In this document: positions 1 through 7,837 of the stretch, piece after piece
Position numbering within the stretch: position 1 is the stretch's first letter
Layout: each line of letters begins with the position of its first letter
Source: Bryobacterales bacterium
GTDB lineage: Bacteria > Cyanobacteriota > Vampirovibrionia > Obscuribacterales > Obscuribacteraceae
Assembly (NCBI GenBank): GCA_903970295.1
Contig: CAJCHQ010000624.1
Coordinates: forward strand, 1-21,536
Direction of reading: 5' to 3'
DNA length: 21,536 bases
Made by a program: the position numbers and the translations under genes
The notes under the pieces: model-generated
The model's input: only the letters and a program-made list of their open reading frames with translations
Told to the model about the DNA's origin: nothing
The model's database searches: none

Positions 1-303
1 AATGTCGACCTGATAGCTCATGAATGGCAGATCGGCTACCACCATCGCTCTCTCTACGCCGCGCGTCACCGCTTTTGTGTGGTGCAGCATTTCTTCGACT
101 GTGACTGCGTGCGTGGTCTTGTGTCCGAGAGCGACCATTGCCAGACTGTCGCCGACCAGAATCACATCGACGCCCGCTCGATCCAACATCTGGGCAGTCG
201 AATAATCATAAGCAGTAAGGGCAACGATCTTGCGCTTCTCTTGCTTATATTTGACCAGAGTCAAAGTCGAGACTGTCTTCTTTTGAGGAGAATGCTTGCT
301 CAT
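1..303 (-). CDS. panB: 3-methyl-2-oxobutanoate hydroxymethyltransferase, N-terminal 101 residues (partial)
   Basis: PanB transfers a hydroxymethyl group from methylene-tetrahydrofolate to alpha-ketoisovalerate, giving ketopantoate, the first committed step of pantothenate and hence CoA synthesis; it is a cytoplasmic Mg-dependent decameric enzyme. Translating the minus strand from the ATG at 303 gives an open frame to the window edge with the family signatures TAYDYSTAQ (residues 30-38), [11 protein letters not shown] (50-60) and [15 protein letters not shown] (68-82). D52 and D91 match the two Mg-binding aspartates by context and by their 39-residue spacing, as in the E. coli enzyme (D45, D84). 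The family is about 260-280 residues long, so roughly the last 60% lies outside the window. It starts 40 bp after the stop of the upstream TPR gene, so the two may share a transcript; the ribosome-binding site is weak (GTGAG). Identification is firm from motifs. Confidence 0.93.
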   Translation of the reverse strand, partial: MSKHSPQKKTVSTLTLVKYKQEKRKIVALTAYDYSTAQMLDRAGVDVILVGDSLAMVALGHKTTHAVTVEEMLHHTKAVTRGVERAMVVADLPFMSYQVDI

Positions 304-343
304 ATATGTACTCACTATAGCCAAAATCAATCATAGCAATCTT

Positions 344-1828
344 CTAGTAGCCTCGACGGCGTTTCAATTCATCACGGGCGCGCTGCCGAGCTTCATCTTG
401 CTGCAGATCGACGCAGTGCTTCGGGTCGTAGGGATAGCGGCCGGCGATTTCATGAAATTTCTGATACATGACGCCCGCCTCGGCACCGAGGCCCAATTTT
501 TCTAAAAGATACGCCATGTTGTAATAGAGTCCATCGAATTTCGGATTCAACGCCATCGCCGCTTGATACTTGGCCATGGCGCCGTTCAAATCGCCGGCGG
601 CTTCCAGTAATTGGCCTTGATTTTGCAGGGCACCAAAATTGTGTGGATCCAGTTCAAGAGTGCGGTCGAAACTGGCTTTGGCTCCGGCAAAATCGCCATT
701 GTCCACTTGCTCAACCCCTTTCCAAACCATGGCCTGGATTTCGCCGGGATCGACTTGATCTTTGCGTCGCTTAGTCGTGGCCTTCAAATTGTGGCGCAAT
801 TCACTCAGGTGCTTGACCGTTTCGCTATTATTCGGCTGCAGGGCTGCCACTTTTCTCCAGACCTGGTCTGCATGCTCCCAGTCTTCTAGTACCTCATAGC
901 TTTTGGCCAGATAGGTATAAACGACAAGCTGATCGACTTTGGGATACTGCTTGCCTTCACCATAGACAGGACTGATCTTATCGACCACACCGCATTGATC
1001 GACGGCTCGATAAGCATCGCCTCTGAGATAACGCAGCTTGCCCAATTCCCATTGGCCAGCTGCCAGTTTCGGATCTTTCATGAGAGATGTACGGAAGGCA
1101 CTTTCGGCTTCATCCAAATTGCCTTGTGCGCACAAAACCCGGCCCAGATGGAACCAGACAAGCGGGTTTTCGGGGGTGTACTGAGCCGCTGTTTTCAGCC
1201 TGGCTACGGCATCGGACATGGTCACGCCAGCTCCTCCGGCGATTGCTTTTTCGTACATGGCCAAACCGAAATCGCGCTGAGCGTCAACGTAACTGGGCTT
1301 CAGTTGAGTGGCGACTTGATACATCTCGAGGGCCTTGTCGATATCGCCTTTGTTTTGCATGATCTGGCCCAGATGATAGTAGGCATCAGGATATTTAGGG
1401 TCGCTGCGGATGCACTCTTCAAAGGCTTTTGTCGCCTCTTTGACTTTGCCGGTTTTGTTCAAAAAGACGCCATAGTTGTTGCGGCACGCGACATAGTTGT
1501 AATCGAGCGACAGGGCTTGTCTGAATTTAGTGTTGGCGTTGTAATTGTCACCCAATTCTGAATAGGCCAGGGCTTCTAAATTGAAAATGGCTTTGTTGCC
1601 TGCGTCTAATGGCTCGGCCGCTTTCAACAATCTGATCGTATTGCCGTAATCACCCATTTGAAAAGTCTCGACTGCTTTATTGAAGATTGCTCCCGACTTG
1701 AGCCTGGCCTGCGGATCCGAACTTGAAGGCATGTAAGGCATATTGGGTTGGGCAAAGGCTCTTTGGTCGGCGCTTAAAGATGCCAGCGTAAGAACGGAGA
1801 GGGCGACGTGAACGAAGTTGAGCCGCAT
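344..1828 (-). CDS. exported tetratricopeptide-repeat (TPR) protein
   Basis: About 494 residues. An N-terminal Sec-type signal peptide (basic MRLNF, then a hydrophobic stretch, probable cleavage after AFA at about residue 26) is followed by about ten TPR units. Typical helix-turn-helix pieces with the W/L-G-Y-A-P pattern are AYYHLGQIMQNKGDIDKALE, WFHLGRVLCAQGNLDEAESA and LQNQGQLLEAAGDLNGAMAK, many closed by a proline-containing LxPxx turn. TPR arrays are protein-protein scaffolds; no catalytic domain is visible, and partner and function are unknown. The ATG at 1828 is chosen over an in-frame ATG at 1852 because a strong AGGAAGG Shine-Dalgarno sits 5 nt upstream and because it puts the positive residues directly at the signal peptide start; the 1852 start has no such site. 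panB follows after 40 bp on the same strand, but a functional link is not evident. Confidence 0.88.
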   Translation of the reverse strand: MRLNFVHVALSVLTLASLSADQRAFAQPNMPYMPSSSDPQARLKSGAIFNKAVETFQMGDYGNTIRLLKAAEPLDAGNKAIFNLEALAYSELGDNYNANTKFRQALSLDYNYVACRNNYGVFLNKTGKVKEATKAFEECIRSDPKYPDAYYHLGQIMQNKGDIDKALEMYQVATQLKPSYVDAQRDFGLAMYEKAIAGGAGVTMSDAVARLKTAAQYTPENPLVWFHLGRVLCAQGNLDEAESAFRTSLMKDPKLAAGQWELGKLRYLRGDAYRAVDQCGVVDKISPVYGEGKQYPKVDQLVVYTYLAKSYEVLEDWEHADQVWRKVAALQPNNSETVKHLSELRHNLKATTKRRKDQVDPGEIQAMVWKGVEQVDNGDFAGAKASFDRTLELDPHNFGALQNQGQLLEAAGDLNGAMAKYQAAMALNPKFDGLYYNMAYLLEKLGLGAEAGVMYQKFHEIAGRYPYDPKHCVDLQQDEARQRARDELKRRRGY

Positions 1829-1833
1829 GAAAA

Positions 1834-1840
1834 CCTTCCT
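1834..1840 (-). promoter_or_regulatory. ribosome-binding site of the TPR gene
   Basis: AGGAAGG on the minus strand, 5 nt before the ATG at 1828. It decides the start, because the alternative in-frame ATG at 1852 lacks any purine-rich site. Confidence 0.75.
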
Positions 1841-1972
1841 GGGGGTGTGCATTCTATTTTAGACGCAACGCTCGATGCCAAGCACGGCGCTATGATCTTT
1901 TCTGTCTGGCATAATGAACGGGTTGACAGCGCTCCCGTTTTCAAGGGACAGCTCATAAACGGCTGAATTAAA

Positions 1973-2986
1973 GTGGATATTCCTCAATTACAGGGCCCTC
2001 CTTTGCCTGCCGCCGAGACGATCGCCGACCGCATCAATGGTGCCATTTTCGGAGCTATTTGTGCGAATTCTCTGGGTGGCAGTGCCGTTGGTTTGAACTA
2101 CAAAGAAATCGCAGGCTCTGTCGGGCTCTCCGGATTGAGGAATTTCGCCGCCGGCCTCAGCCGCAGTGCTTTGCCGGATCACGAGCCTGGCGCATTGTTG
2201 GCTGATTCGTACCTGGCACTTGCCCTCGGCGAGAGTTTGCTTGCCACTGCCGGTAAATTCGATCGCGCCGATTTGAAAAACCGCCTGGAGAGCTTGCTCA
2301 CCGATCCCGAATTTCTCAAAACTTCGCCAGGCGTCCCCTGTCTGGCCGCGCTCAGACGTATGGCGGACGAGCACCCTCTGGCTAAAGACGGAGCCGAAGC
2401 CACTCATGCTAATTGTGCAGCGCGAGTTTTTGCAGCCGGTTGTCTGCCTGGTCAGGGCAAAACCGATGAGCCCGTGGCAGTCGCTTCCGAACAAGCCGCA
2501 TTGACTCAATCAGACGGTCGGGCCAGGGCTGCTGCTTGCGTTGTCGCCGACTCGATTCACTACTTTATTATCGGCGGACGTCTGGACTCGGCCGATGACG
2601 TGCGCAATTATGTCGCTCGCGAATTGGCCGTAGCCGAGGCTGTCGATCAGCGCTTCGCCGAGTCGTGGGACGATGTCGCGCCCGATCTCGACTACGCTCA
2701 TCCCGCCGACGATTTGCCTTATTCATTGATTAACGTCGAATCCAATGTTAATGAGTTAATACCGACGGCAGTGGGAATTTTTCTGATTTTCAGACACAAT
2801 TGCGAAGAGGCTATTTGTGCAGCTGCGCGTTCAGGCGGCGATACTGATACAGTTTCAGCCGTGGTCGGAGCGCTGTCAGGAGCTTATCATGGCGCTTCCC
2901 AGTTGCCCGATCGATGGTTGAATAAGATCGCCCACAAATCACGTATCGAGAAGATGAGTGCCGGTTTGATCAAGTTCTGGCAATAG
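1973..2986 (+). CDS. ADP-ribosylglycohydrolase (ARH/DraG) family protein with altered metal-site motifs
   Basis: 337 residues, GTG start. The family cleaves ADP-ribose from proteins or small molecules with two Mg ions held by an N-terminal DD(T/S) motif and a C-terminal GGDTDT motif. Here the C-terminal motif is intact (GGDTDT, 288-293, followed by GALSGAYHG), and the N-terminal glycine-rich helix is recognisable (INGAIFGAICANSLGGSAVG, 21-40). The usual GDALG reads ANSLG, and the position of the TDDT motif reads LADSYLALALGESL (76-89), so one of the two aspartates is Ala77, leaving D78. The fold looks complete, but hydrolytic activity is uncertain. The only start close to the upstream in-frame stop is this GTG, and it has no good Shine-Dalgarno. 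It is divergent from the TPR gene and ends 48 bp before fabG on the same strand, so the two could be co-transcribed. No partner ADP-ribosyltransferase is visible in the window. Confidence 0.82.
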   Translation: MDIPQLQGPPLPAAETIADRINGAIFGAICANSLGGSAVGLNYKEIAGSVGLSGLRNFAAGLSRSALPDHEPGALLADSYLALALGESLLATAGKFDRADLKNRLESLLTDPEFLKTSPGVPCLAALRRMADEHPLAKDGAEATHANCAARVFAAGCLPGQGKTDEPVAVASEQAALTQSDGRARAAACVVADSIHYFIIGGRLDSADDVRNYVARELAVAEAVDQRFAESWDDVAPDLDYAHPADDLPYSLINVESNVNELIPTAVGIFLIFRHNCEEAICAAARSGGDTDTVSAVVGALSGAYHGASQLPDRWLNKIAHKSRIEKMSAGLIKFWQ

Positions 2987-3017
2987 ATTCTCAATTTGTC
3001 TTGTAGTTTTAGCCGAG

Positions 3018-3025
3018 AGGAAAGG
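3018..3025 (+). promoter_or_regulatory. ribosome-binding site of fabG
   Basis: AGGAAAGG, 9 nt before the ATG at 3035. This favours ATG 3035 over the adjacent in-frame TTG at 3032. Confidence 0.7.
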
Positions 3026-3034
3026 TAGTAATTG

Positions 3035-3775
3035 ATGAGCAAACTAGCTGATAGAGTCGCAGTGGTCACAGGCTCGGGCCGCGGAATAGGCAGGGCAATC
3101 GCGACAGCATTGATGGCCGAAGGTGCAGCCATTGTCATTAACGACATCAATGAAGAATTATGCAAAGCGACGGCTGCGGAGTTAGCGGCCGAAGGTGGAA
3201 AAGTCATAGGCGTTCCTTGCAACGTCACCGATTCGGCGTCAATCGAAAAGATGGTGGCAGAAGTCATGGAAAAATGGGGACGCATAGATGTTCTCGTCAA
3301 TAATGCCGGCATTACCAGAGATGATTTGTTCATGCGCATGGGCGAGGAGCAGTGGCAGGCAGTGATTGACACCAATCTCACATCCGCTTTCAAAGTGACG
3401 AAACCTGTGTTGAAAGTGATGTCCAAGCAACGGTCTGGTCGCATCGTCAACATTGCCAGCACCACAGGCGTTCATGGCAACTTCGGTCAATGCAATTACG
3501 CAGCGGCCAAAGCCGGTCTGATCGGATTCACTAAAACGATCGCTCTCGAATACGCCTCGCGTTCGATTACTTCCAATGCAGTTGCACCTGGATTCATCGA
3601 CACTGATATGACTCGCAAACTGGGCGAAGAAATTATTAAAAACTACACAGACAAGATTCCCTTGAAGCGCATGGGCACTCCCGATGATATCGCGCAGGCC
3701 GTTCTCTTTTTCGCCACAGGTGGCTCTTACGTCACAGGTCAAGTGCTGGAAGTAAACGGCGGCTTGTATACATAG
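3035..3775 (+). CDS. fabG: 3-oxoacyl-[acyl-carrier-protein] reductase
   Basis: FabG reduces 3-oxoacyl-ACP to (R)-3-hydroxyacyl-ACP with NADPH, the first reduction in each round of type II fatty acid elongation, in the cytoplasm. The 246 residues are the standard length and show the classical short-chain dehydrogenase layout: Rossmann TGSGRGIG (12-19), NNAG (89-92), catalytic N114, S142, Y155 and K159 (YxxxK), then the PGFIDTDMT loop (185-193) and a C-terminal GQVLEVNGG typical of FabG. ATG 3035 has a good Shine-Dalgarno at 9 nt. It lies just downstream of the ADP-ribosylglycohydrolase-like gene and 229 bp upstream of acpP, so it belongs to a fatty-acid cluster (fabG, acpP, fabF) that lacks fabD, fabH and plsX here. 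SDR paralogues exist, but motifs plus context make FabG the clear call. Confidence 0.95.
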   Translation: MSKLADRVAVVTGSGRGIGRAIATALMAEGAAIVINDINEELCKATAAELAAEGGKVIGVPCNVTDSASIEKMVAEVMEKWGRIDVLVNNAGITRDDLFMRMGEEQWQAVIDTNLTSAFKVTKPVLKVMSKQRSGRIVNIASTTGVHGNFGQCNYAAAKAGLIGFTKTIALEYASRSITSNAVAPGFIDTDMTRKLGEEIIKNYTDKIPLKRMGTPDDIAQAVLFFATGGSYVTGQVLEVNGGLYT

Positions 3776-3921
3776 ATAGGCAGTAAGACCTGTGTAAGCT
3801 GTTTGAGTCAGGATTAGTGCCTTGCGAAGGGCCTTGTCAAAGACTGGCATCGCTTGCGGTTGCTCACTGGCTGCCAATGTACAAAGAATCGTAACCGTAA
3901 ATGATGCTTGCCTTAATGACG

Positions 3922-3930
3922 TGATATTCT
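3922..3930 (+). promoter_or_regulatory. possible extended -10 promoter of acpP
   Basis: TGATATTCT, an extended -10 (TGN plus a 4/6 match to TATAAT), lies in the 229 bp fabG-acpP gap, with no recognisable -35. It would start an mRNA near 3937 with a leader of about 68 nt before acpP. A separate promoter is plausible because acpP is usually expressed far above its neighbours. The rest of the gap shows no gene and no clear terminator. Confidence 0.3.
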
Positions 3931-4004
3931 AGTTTCCCTTGGCTCGCCCTAAGCGGTTAGCTTTGTTTCTGTTGCGTTTTCGGATATGGGGGTTTTAAGC
4001 ACAC

Positions 4005-4244
4005 ATGGAAGAGAAGGAAGCCTTCGAGCGAGTAAAGAAGGTGGCCGTTGCACAGTTGAACGTCAACGCCGATGAGGTAACGATGGAGGCCAGCTTCACC
4101 AAAGATCTAGGTGCTGATTCCCTCGACACCGTAGAGTTAGTAATGGCTCTAGAAGAGGAATTTGGCATGGAAATTCCTGATGAAGATGCTGAAAAAATCA
4201 CCACCGTTGGTGAAGCCGTCAAATACATCTCCGCCCACATTTAA
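4005..4244 (+). CDS. acpP: acyl carrier protein
   Basis: 79-residue acidic helical protein that carries growing acyl chains on 4'-phosphopantetheine and shuttles them between the Fab enzymes. The attachment motif [20 protein letters not shown] (36-55) is textbook, with the modified serine at S39, followed by [19 protein letters not shown] (helices III-IV). Length matches the family. It sits between fabG and fabF as in many bacteria. The Shine-Dalgarno is poor for a normally abundant protein: a GGGGG run 12 nt upstream and a short AAG at 6 nt. There are no other in-frame ATG candidates nearby. Identification is very secure. Confidence 0.97.
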   Translation: MEEKEAFERVKKVAVAQLNVNADEVTMEASFTKDLGADSLDTVELVMALEEEFGMEIPDEDAEKITTVGEAVKYISAHI

Positions 4245-4307
4245 ATCAGAAGTCGTTCGGTGATCGCGCCGTTTTCTGTGTGGATGCAGAACTGTGTAAA
4301 AACACTG

Positions 4308-4345
4308 GCGAGGCAAGCGCGGCGGGGAGCTGTGTCTGGCCTCGC
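4308..4345 (+). other. inverted repeat just upstream of the fabF ribosome-binding site
   Basis: Arms GCGAGGC (4308-4314) and GCCTCGC (4339-4345) are perfect complements separated by 24 nt. The right arm ends 2 nt before the fabF Shine-Dalgarno AAGGA (4348-4352). No U-run follows, so it is not a normal intrinsic terminator. It could be an mRNA hairpin in the acpP-fabF spacer, or chance in a G+C-rich patch. Confidence 0.35.
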
Positions 4346-4360
4346 TTAAGGATTGTTTGA

Positions 4361-5614
4361 ATGTCGAAAGAGCGCGTAGTTGTTACGGGAATTGGCGTTG
4401 TCACCTCTGTCGGGATCGGCAAAGCTGAATTCTGGCAAAACATTACTAACGGAAAATCTGGTGTCAAACGAGTCACCAGAGTTCCGGAGCAATACCGTTC
4501 GGCATGTTTGATTGGAGCCGAAATCACTGATTTCGACCCGCTCAAATTCATGGAACCCAAACAAATTAAGCGCACGGACCGCTTCATTCAATTCGCTGTA
4601 GCTGCCAGTCGACTGGCAGTCGAAGATGCAAAGCTCGATTTTGAAAAAGAAAATCCCGAACGTGTCGGAGTCGTAGTTGGTTCCGCTGCTGGTGGCTTCG
4701 AATCGATCGAGCAGCAGCATTACAATTTGACCAATAAAGGACCTCGCGGTGTCTCACCACTGACGGTGCCAATGCTGATCGTCAACATGGCAGCCGGCTG
4801 GATTTCCATTCTCTATAACGCCAAAGGTCCCAATACCTGTACCGTCACGGCCTGTGCCACATCGACCAATTCGATCGGCGATGCTTTCATGATCATTGAG
4901 CGCGGTGATGCCGACGTCATGTTTGCCGGTGGCAGTGAAGCACCTTTGACAGGGCTCGTGATGGCCGGCTTCGCAGCGGCCCGCACACTGTCTTTGCGCA
5001 ATGAGGAGCCCGAAAAAGCCAGTCGTCCCTTCGACAAAGACCGCGATGGTTTTGTCATGGGCGAAGGCGGGGCGGTTCTGATTTTGGAATCTTTGACTCA
5101 TGCAAAAGCTCGTGGTGCGCATATCTATGCCGAGATCGTCGGCTACGGTATGACCGGTGACGCTTTTGATATAGTCGCTCCCTGCGTCGATGGCGATGGG
5201 GCAGCCAGAGCCATGATTCAAGCTCTCAAGCATGCCGGGATGAAACCCGACGAAGTTTCTTATATCAACGCTCATGGTACTTCGACGCCGCTTGGTGATA
5301 AGGCTGAAACTCAAGCGATCAAAAGAGTTTTTGGTGACTACGCGAAAAACGGATTGGCAGTTAGCTCGAGTAAATCGATGACTGGACATCTGCTCGGCGC
5401 TGCCGGCGCCATAGAGGCCGCTGTCTCGGTTCTGGCTGTGCACGATTCAATTTTGCCGCCCACCATTAATTTAGACAATGCCGATCCCGAATGTGATCTC
5501 GATTACGTCCCTAACATAGCCAGGCGCTCTGTACCGGTCAATGCCTCGATGTCCAATAGCTTTGGTTTCGGTGGCCACAATGCTTGTCTGGTCTTTAAAA
5601 AGCACTCAAGCTAA
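4361..5614 (+). CDS. fabF: 3-oxoacyl-[acyl-carrier-protein] synthase II (KAS II)
   Basis: FabF condenses malonyl-ACP with an acyl-ACP, adding two carbons per elongation cycle. The 417 residues are typical (about 410-420). The catalytic triad is visible: C165 in TVTACATSTNSIGDA (161-175), H305 in NAHGTSTPLGD (303-313) and H343 in SKSMTGHLLGAAGAIEA (337-353), with the conserved K338. The ending NSFGFGGHNACLVF (399-412) is the thiolase-fold signature. The ATG has a good AAGGA site 8 nt upstream. It follows acpP by 116 bp and is followed by gatA after 11 bp, so fabF and gatA are almost certainly co-transcribed. FabB-type enzymes are related, but the sequence and acpP adjacency favour FabF. Confidence 0.96.
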   Translation: MSKERVVVTGIGVVTSVGIGKAEFWQNITNGKSGVKRVTRVPEQYRSACLIGAEITDFDPLKFMEPKQIKRTDRFIQFAVAASRLAVEDAKLDFEKENPERVGVVVGSAAGGFESIEQQHYNLTNKGPRGVSPLTVPMLIVNMAAGWISILYNAKGPNTCTVTACATSTNSIGDAFMIIERGDADVMFAGGSEAPLTGLVMAGFAAARTLSLRNEEPEKASRPFDKDRDGFVMGEGGAVLILESLTHAKARGAHIYAEIVGYGMTGDAFDIVAPCVDGDGAARAMIQALKHAGMKPDEVSYINAHGTSTPLGDKAETQAIKRVFGDYAKNGLAVSSSKSMTGHLLGAAGAIEAAVSVLAVHDSILPPTINLDNADPECDLDYVPNIARRSVPVNASMSNSFGFGGHNACLVFKKHSS

Positions 5615-5625
5615 GTGAGGCGCCC

Positions 5626-7152
5626 ATGCAAGAAGTCGTTGGTCTGGGCATTCGCGCCTTGCGCAAGATGCTCGACAAAAAAGAAGTTTCAGCTGTAGAA
5701 ATTTTGCATGCTCATAAGGAGCAGACACGCAGGCATGAAAAAGATGTCGATGCTTTTATTTGCCTGACCGATCAATTAGCTGAAAAGCAAGCGGCGGCGA
5801 TCGATGCCCGCATCGCAAAGGGCGAGCAACTGCCTCTTTTGGCCGGCATTCCCGTGGCCATCAAAGACAATATGTGTGTGCAAGGATATGCCACCACATG
5901 TGCCAGCAAAATACTGGAAGGTTTCGTTCCGTCTTACCAATCAACGGCAGTCGAGCGTTTGTTCGAGGCCGGTGCTGTCTGTGTCGGCAAAACCAATCTC
6001 GATGAATTCGCGATGGGCTCGTCCACTGAAAATTCTTCGGTCAAACAAACCCATAATCCCTGGGATCTAAAATATGTTCCAGGCGGCAGCTCGGGCGGTT
6101 CGGCTGCGGCAGTTTCGGCTGGCTTCACGACGATTGCGCTGGGTTCCGACACCGGTGGTTCGATTAGGCAGCCGGCATCTTTTTGCGGAGTGGTCGGCAT
6201 TAAACCTACCTATGGTTTGGTTTCTCGCTTCGGCATCGTCGCTTTCGCTTCCAGTCTCGATCAAATTGGTCCTCTGGCCCGGTCAGTCGACGATGCGGCC
6301 ATGACTTTAACGGCTATCGCCGGACACGATCGACGTGATTCGACTTCGCTCGAATATTATGTCGATGAAAATGGACAAAACACTAAGACAAAAAATGGCA
6401 GTGTCGATTTCGCCGCCGGGCTCTTAGAGCGCTCTCCCAGCGAATTGGCTGGCAAACTGAAAATAGGCATCATCAAAGAATTGATTGGCGAAGGCATTAA
6501 TGAAGATGTACGCCGGCAAGTTCTAGCCGCGGCCAAGACTTTCGAAAAACTCGGTGCGGTTGTCGAAGAAGTGTCCATACCTCAGGCCAAAAATGCACTG
6601 CCTGTCTATTACATCATCTGTACGGCAGAGGCCAGCGCTAATCTGGCTCGCTTCGATGGTGTCAGATATGGTTATAGAGATAGAGATGCCAAAGATATCC
6701 TCTCGATGTATTCATCAACTCGACAGCACGGTTTCGGGTCCGAAGTTAAACGCAGAATAATGCTCGGCACTTATGTGCTGAGTTCAGGCTATTACGACGC
6801 GTATTACAAAAAAGCCCAGCAGGTGCGGCGTTTGTTGAAGGAAGATTTCGACAAAATTTTCGCCCGGTACGATCTTGTATTGTCGCCAACGGCGCCCTCT
6901 GTCGCTTTTCAGATTGGCGAAAAGGCAAATGACCCTGTCGCCATGTACCTATCCGACATAGCCAGTATTCCTGTAAACTTAGCGGGACTACCTGGCATCT
7001 CGGTGCCCTGTGGTTTCGGTGCCCACGATCTGCCGGTCGGGCTGCAGATAGTCGGTAACAGACTGGCTGACGCTACGGTTTTGAAAGCGGCATATGCCTT
7101 CGAAAAGAGCACCGATTTCCATAAATCTATTTCACCTGTACTGAGAGGCTAA
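5626..7152 (+). CDS. gatA: Asp/Glu-tRNA(Asn/Gln) amidotransferase subunit A
   Basis: GatA releases ammonia from glutamine so that GatB can convert Glu-tRNA(Gln) (or Asp-tRNA(Asn)) to the amide; the enzyme is a cytoplasmic GatCAB heterotrimer. The amidase-signature Ser-cisSer-Lys triad is present: K80 (VAIKDN), S155 (VPGGSSGGSAAAV, 151-163) and S179 (SDTGGSIRQPASFCG, 174-188). The downstream GIKPTYGLVSRFG (191-203) and the C-terminal GLPGISVPCG region are family-typical, and the enzyme is complete. At 508 residues it is about 20 longer than usual; most of the excess is a polar segment around 243-275, between DSTS and the LKIG strand. GAGG lies 6 nt before the ATG. gatB and gatC are not in the window. 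It sits in an apparent operon after fabF (11 bp) and before a small exported protein (40 bp). Confidence 0.95.
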   Translation: MQEVVGLGIRALRKMLDKKEVSAVEILHAHKEQTRRHEKDVDAFICLTDQLAEKQAAAIDARIAKGEQLPLLAGIPVAIKDNMCVQGYATTCASKILEGFVPSYQSTAVERLFEAGAVCVGKTNLDEFAMGSSTENSSVKQTHNPWDLKYVPGGSSGGSAAAVSAGFTTIALGSDTGGSIRQPASFCGVVGIKPTYGLVSRFGIVAFASSLDQIGPLARSVDDAAMTLTAIAGHDRRDSTSLEYYVDENGQNTKTKNGSVDFAAGLLERSPSELAGKLKIGIIKELIGEGINEDVRRQVLAAAKTFEKLGAVVEEVSIPQAKNALPVYYIICTAEASANLARFDGVRYGYRDRDAKDILSMYSSTRQHGFGSEVKRRIMLGTYVLSSGYYDAYYKKAQQVRRLLKEDFDKIFARYDLVLSPTAPSVAFQIGEKANDPVAMYLSDIASIPVNLAGLPGISVPCGFGAHDLPVGLQIVGNRLADATVLKAAYAFEKSTDFHKSISPVLRG

Positions 7153-7180
7153 CCAGCCTGAAAGGATTCTAAGTTAAGCG

Positions 7181-7185
7181 AGGAG
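7181..7185 (+). promoter_or_regulatory. ribosome-binding site of the poly-serine exported protein
   Basis: AGGAG, 7 nt before ATG 7193. It favours this ATG over the adjacent in-frame GTG at 7190. Confidence 0.7.
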
Positions 7186-7192
7186 ATTAGTG

Positions 7193-7786
7193 ATGAGCAA
7201 CGTCAGCTACCGGAATCAAACAGCGATATGTAAACTGATGGCTCGCCGGGCGGCTCTAGGCTTAGCACTGGGTTTTTTCGCTTGCTTCAGCCAGACGGCT
7301 GCATATGCCGGTTTCGGCAATATGTTCGGGAGCAAAGACGATAGCTCCAGCTCCAGTTCGAGTTCCAGTTCCAGCGCGAGTTCCGATCCCAGTGCTCCTT
7401 ACAATGCCAATCCGGGCGGAGATTTCATGCCTCCGGGCACTCCCGGTGCCGGTCTGGGCGATCCCAGCCCGCCCAAATCACTGTTCGGCAACGGCAAAAA
7501 GAAATCCGACAAAGACAGCGATCCGAAGTTGCCGCAAAATGGTGACTTTACCGAAGACGAAAAAAGAGTGCAACACAAATGGCAAGACCGCATCGCCAAC
7601 GATCATCGCTTGATCAGCACAGGCGAAAGGATGATGCACGGCGCCAAGAATAATCCTAAAGATAAGAACTATCAGAAGGGCAAAGTGATGAAATCGATCG
7701 GCGAAAAAGATCTCGCCGATTTGAAACAGAACAGTCCCTTCCCGACACCGTCGCTCGACGAAAGAAAAAAGCCGGATTCGCTCTAA
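7193..7786 (+). CDS. small exported protein with poly-serine linker, function unknown
   Basis: 197 residues, no family recognised. The N-terminus has an extended polar region, then ARRAALGLALGFF (18-29 core) and a likely cleavage after AYA (about residue 39). The RRxxL arrangement could suit either Sec or Tat export. The mature part starts GFGNMFGSKDD, then an uninterrupted run of 11 serines (51-61), a Pro/Gly-rich stretch (65-95), and a charged Lys/Asp/Glu-rich C-terminus (100-197) with motifs such as EDEKRVQHKWQDRIAND. It has no cysteines after the signal peptide, so it is not a lipoprotein. It is probably a secreted or surface-associated protein with a flexible serine tether. It lies 40 bp after gatA with a strong Shine-Dalgarno, so likely the last gene of the fabF-gatA transcript, and converges on the c-di-GMP gene with a 51 bp gap. 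Confidence 0.72.
   Translation: MSNVSYRNQTAICKLMARRAALGLALGFFACFSQTAAYAGFGNMFGSKDDSSSSSSSSSSSASSDPSAPYNANPGGDFMPPGTPGAGLGDPSPPKSLFGNGKKKSDKDSDPKLPQNGDFTEDEKRVQHKWQDRIANDHRLISTGERMMHGAKNNPKDKNYQKGKVMKSIGEKDLADLKQNSPFPTPSLDERKKPDSL
7343..7386 (+). repeat. imperfect hexamer repeat encoding the serine run
   Basis: Alternating AGC/AGT and TCC/TCG serine codons make a short imperfect tandem repeat (unit about AGTTCC). Codon alternation rather than one repeated triplet means slippage would occur in 6-nt steps and would not shift the frame. Confidence 0.7.
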
Positions 7787-7837
7787 GCAGATTTGCTGCC
7801 TTTGCAGCTTGATGCCTGTGTTCTGTGCGGGGAGTGC

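Noticed and set aside
1923..1958. Perfect TTGACA at 1923-1928 as -35 of a promoter for the ADP-ribosylglycohydrolase-like gene
   Set aside because: At the 16-18 nt spacing there is no -10-like hexamer (ggacag); the nearest A/T-rich hexamer is 24 nt away.
3239..3877. Long minus-strand open frame (212 codons) opposite fabG
   Set aside because: Complementary-strand shadow of a firmly identified gene; no family motifs and a composition typical of antisense reading.
7343..7386. Short-unit repeat as a possible CRISPR or intergenic repeat
   Set aside because: It is in frame within a coding sequence and encodes serines; no spacers or conserved 25-40 nt repeats.
7787..7837. Short inverted repeat GCTGC-CTTT-GCAGC near 7796 as a terminator between the convergent genes
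   Set aside because: Only a 5-bp stem and no T-run on either side.
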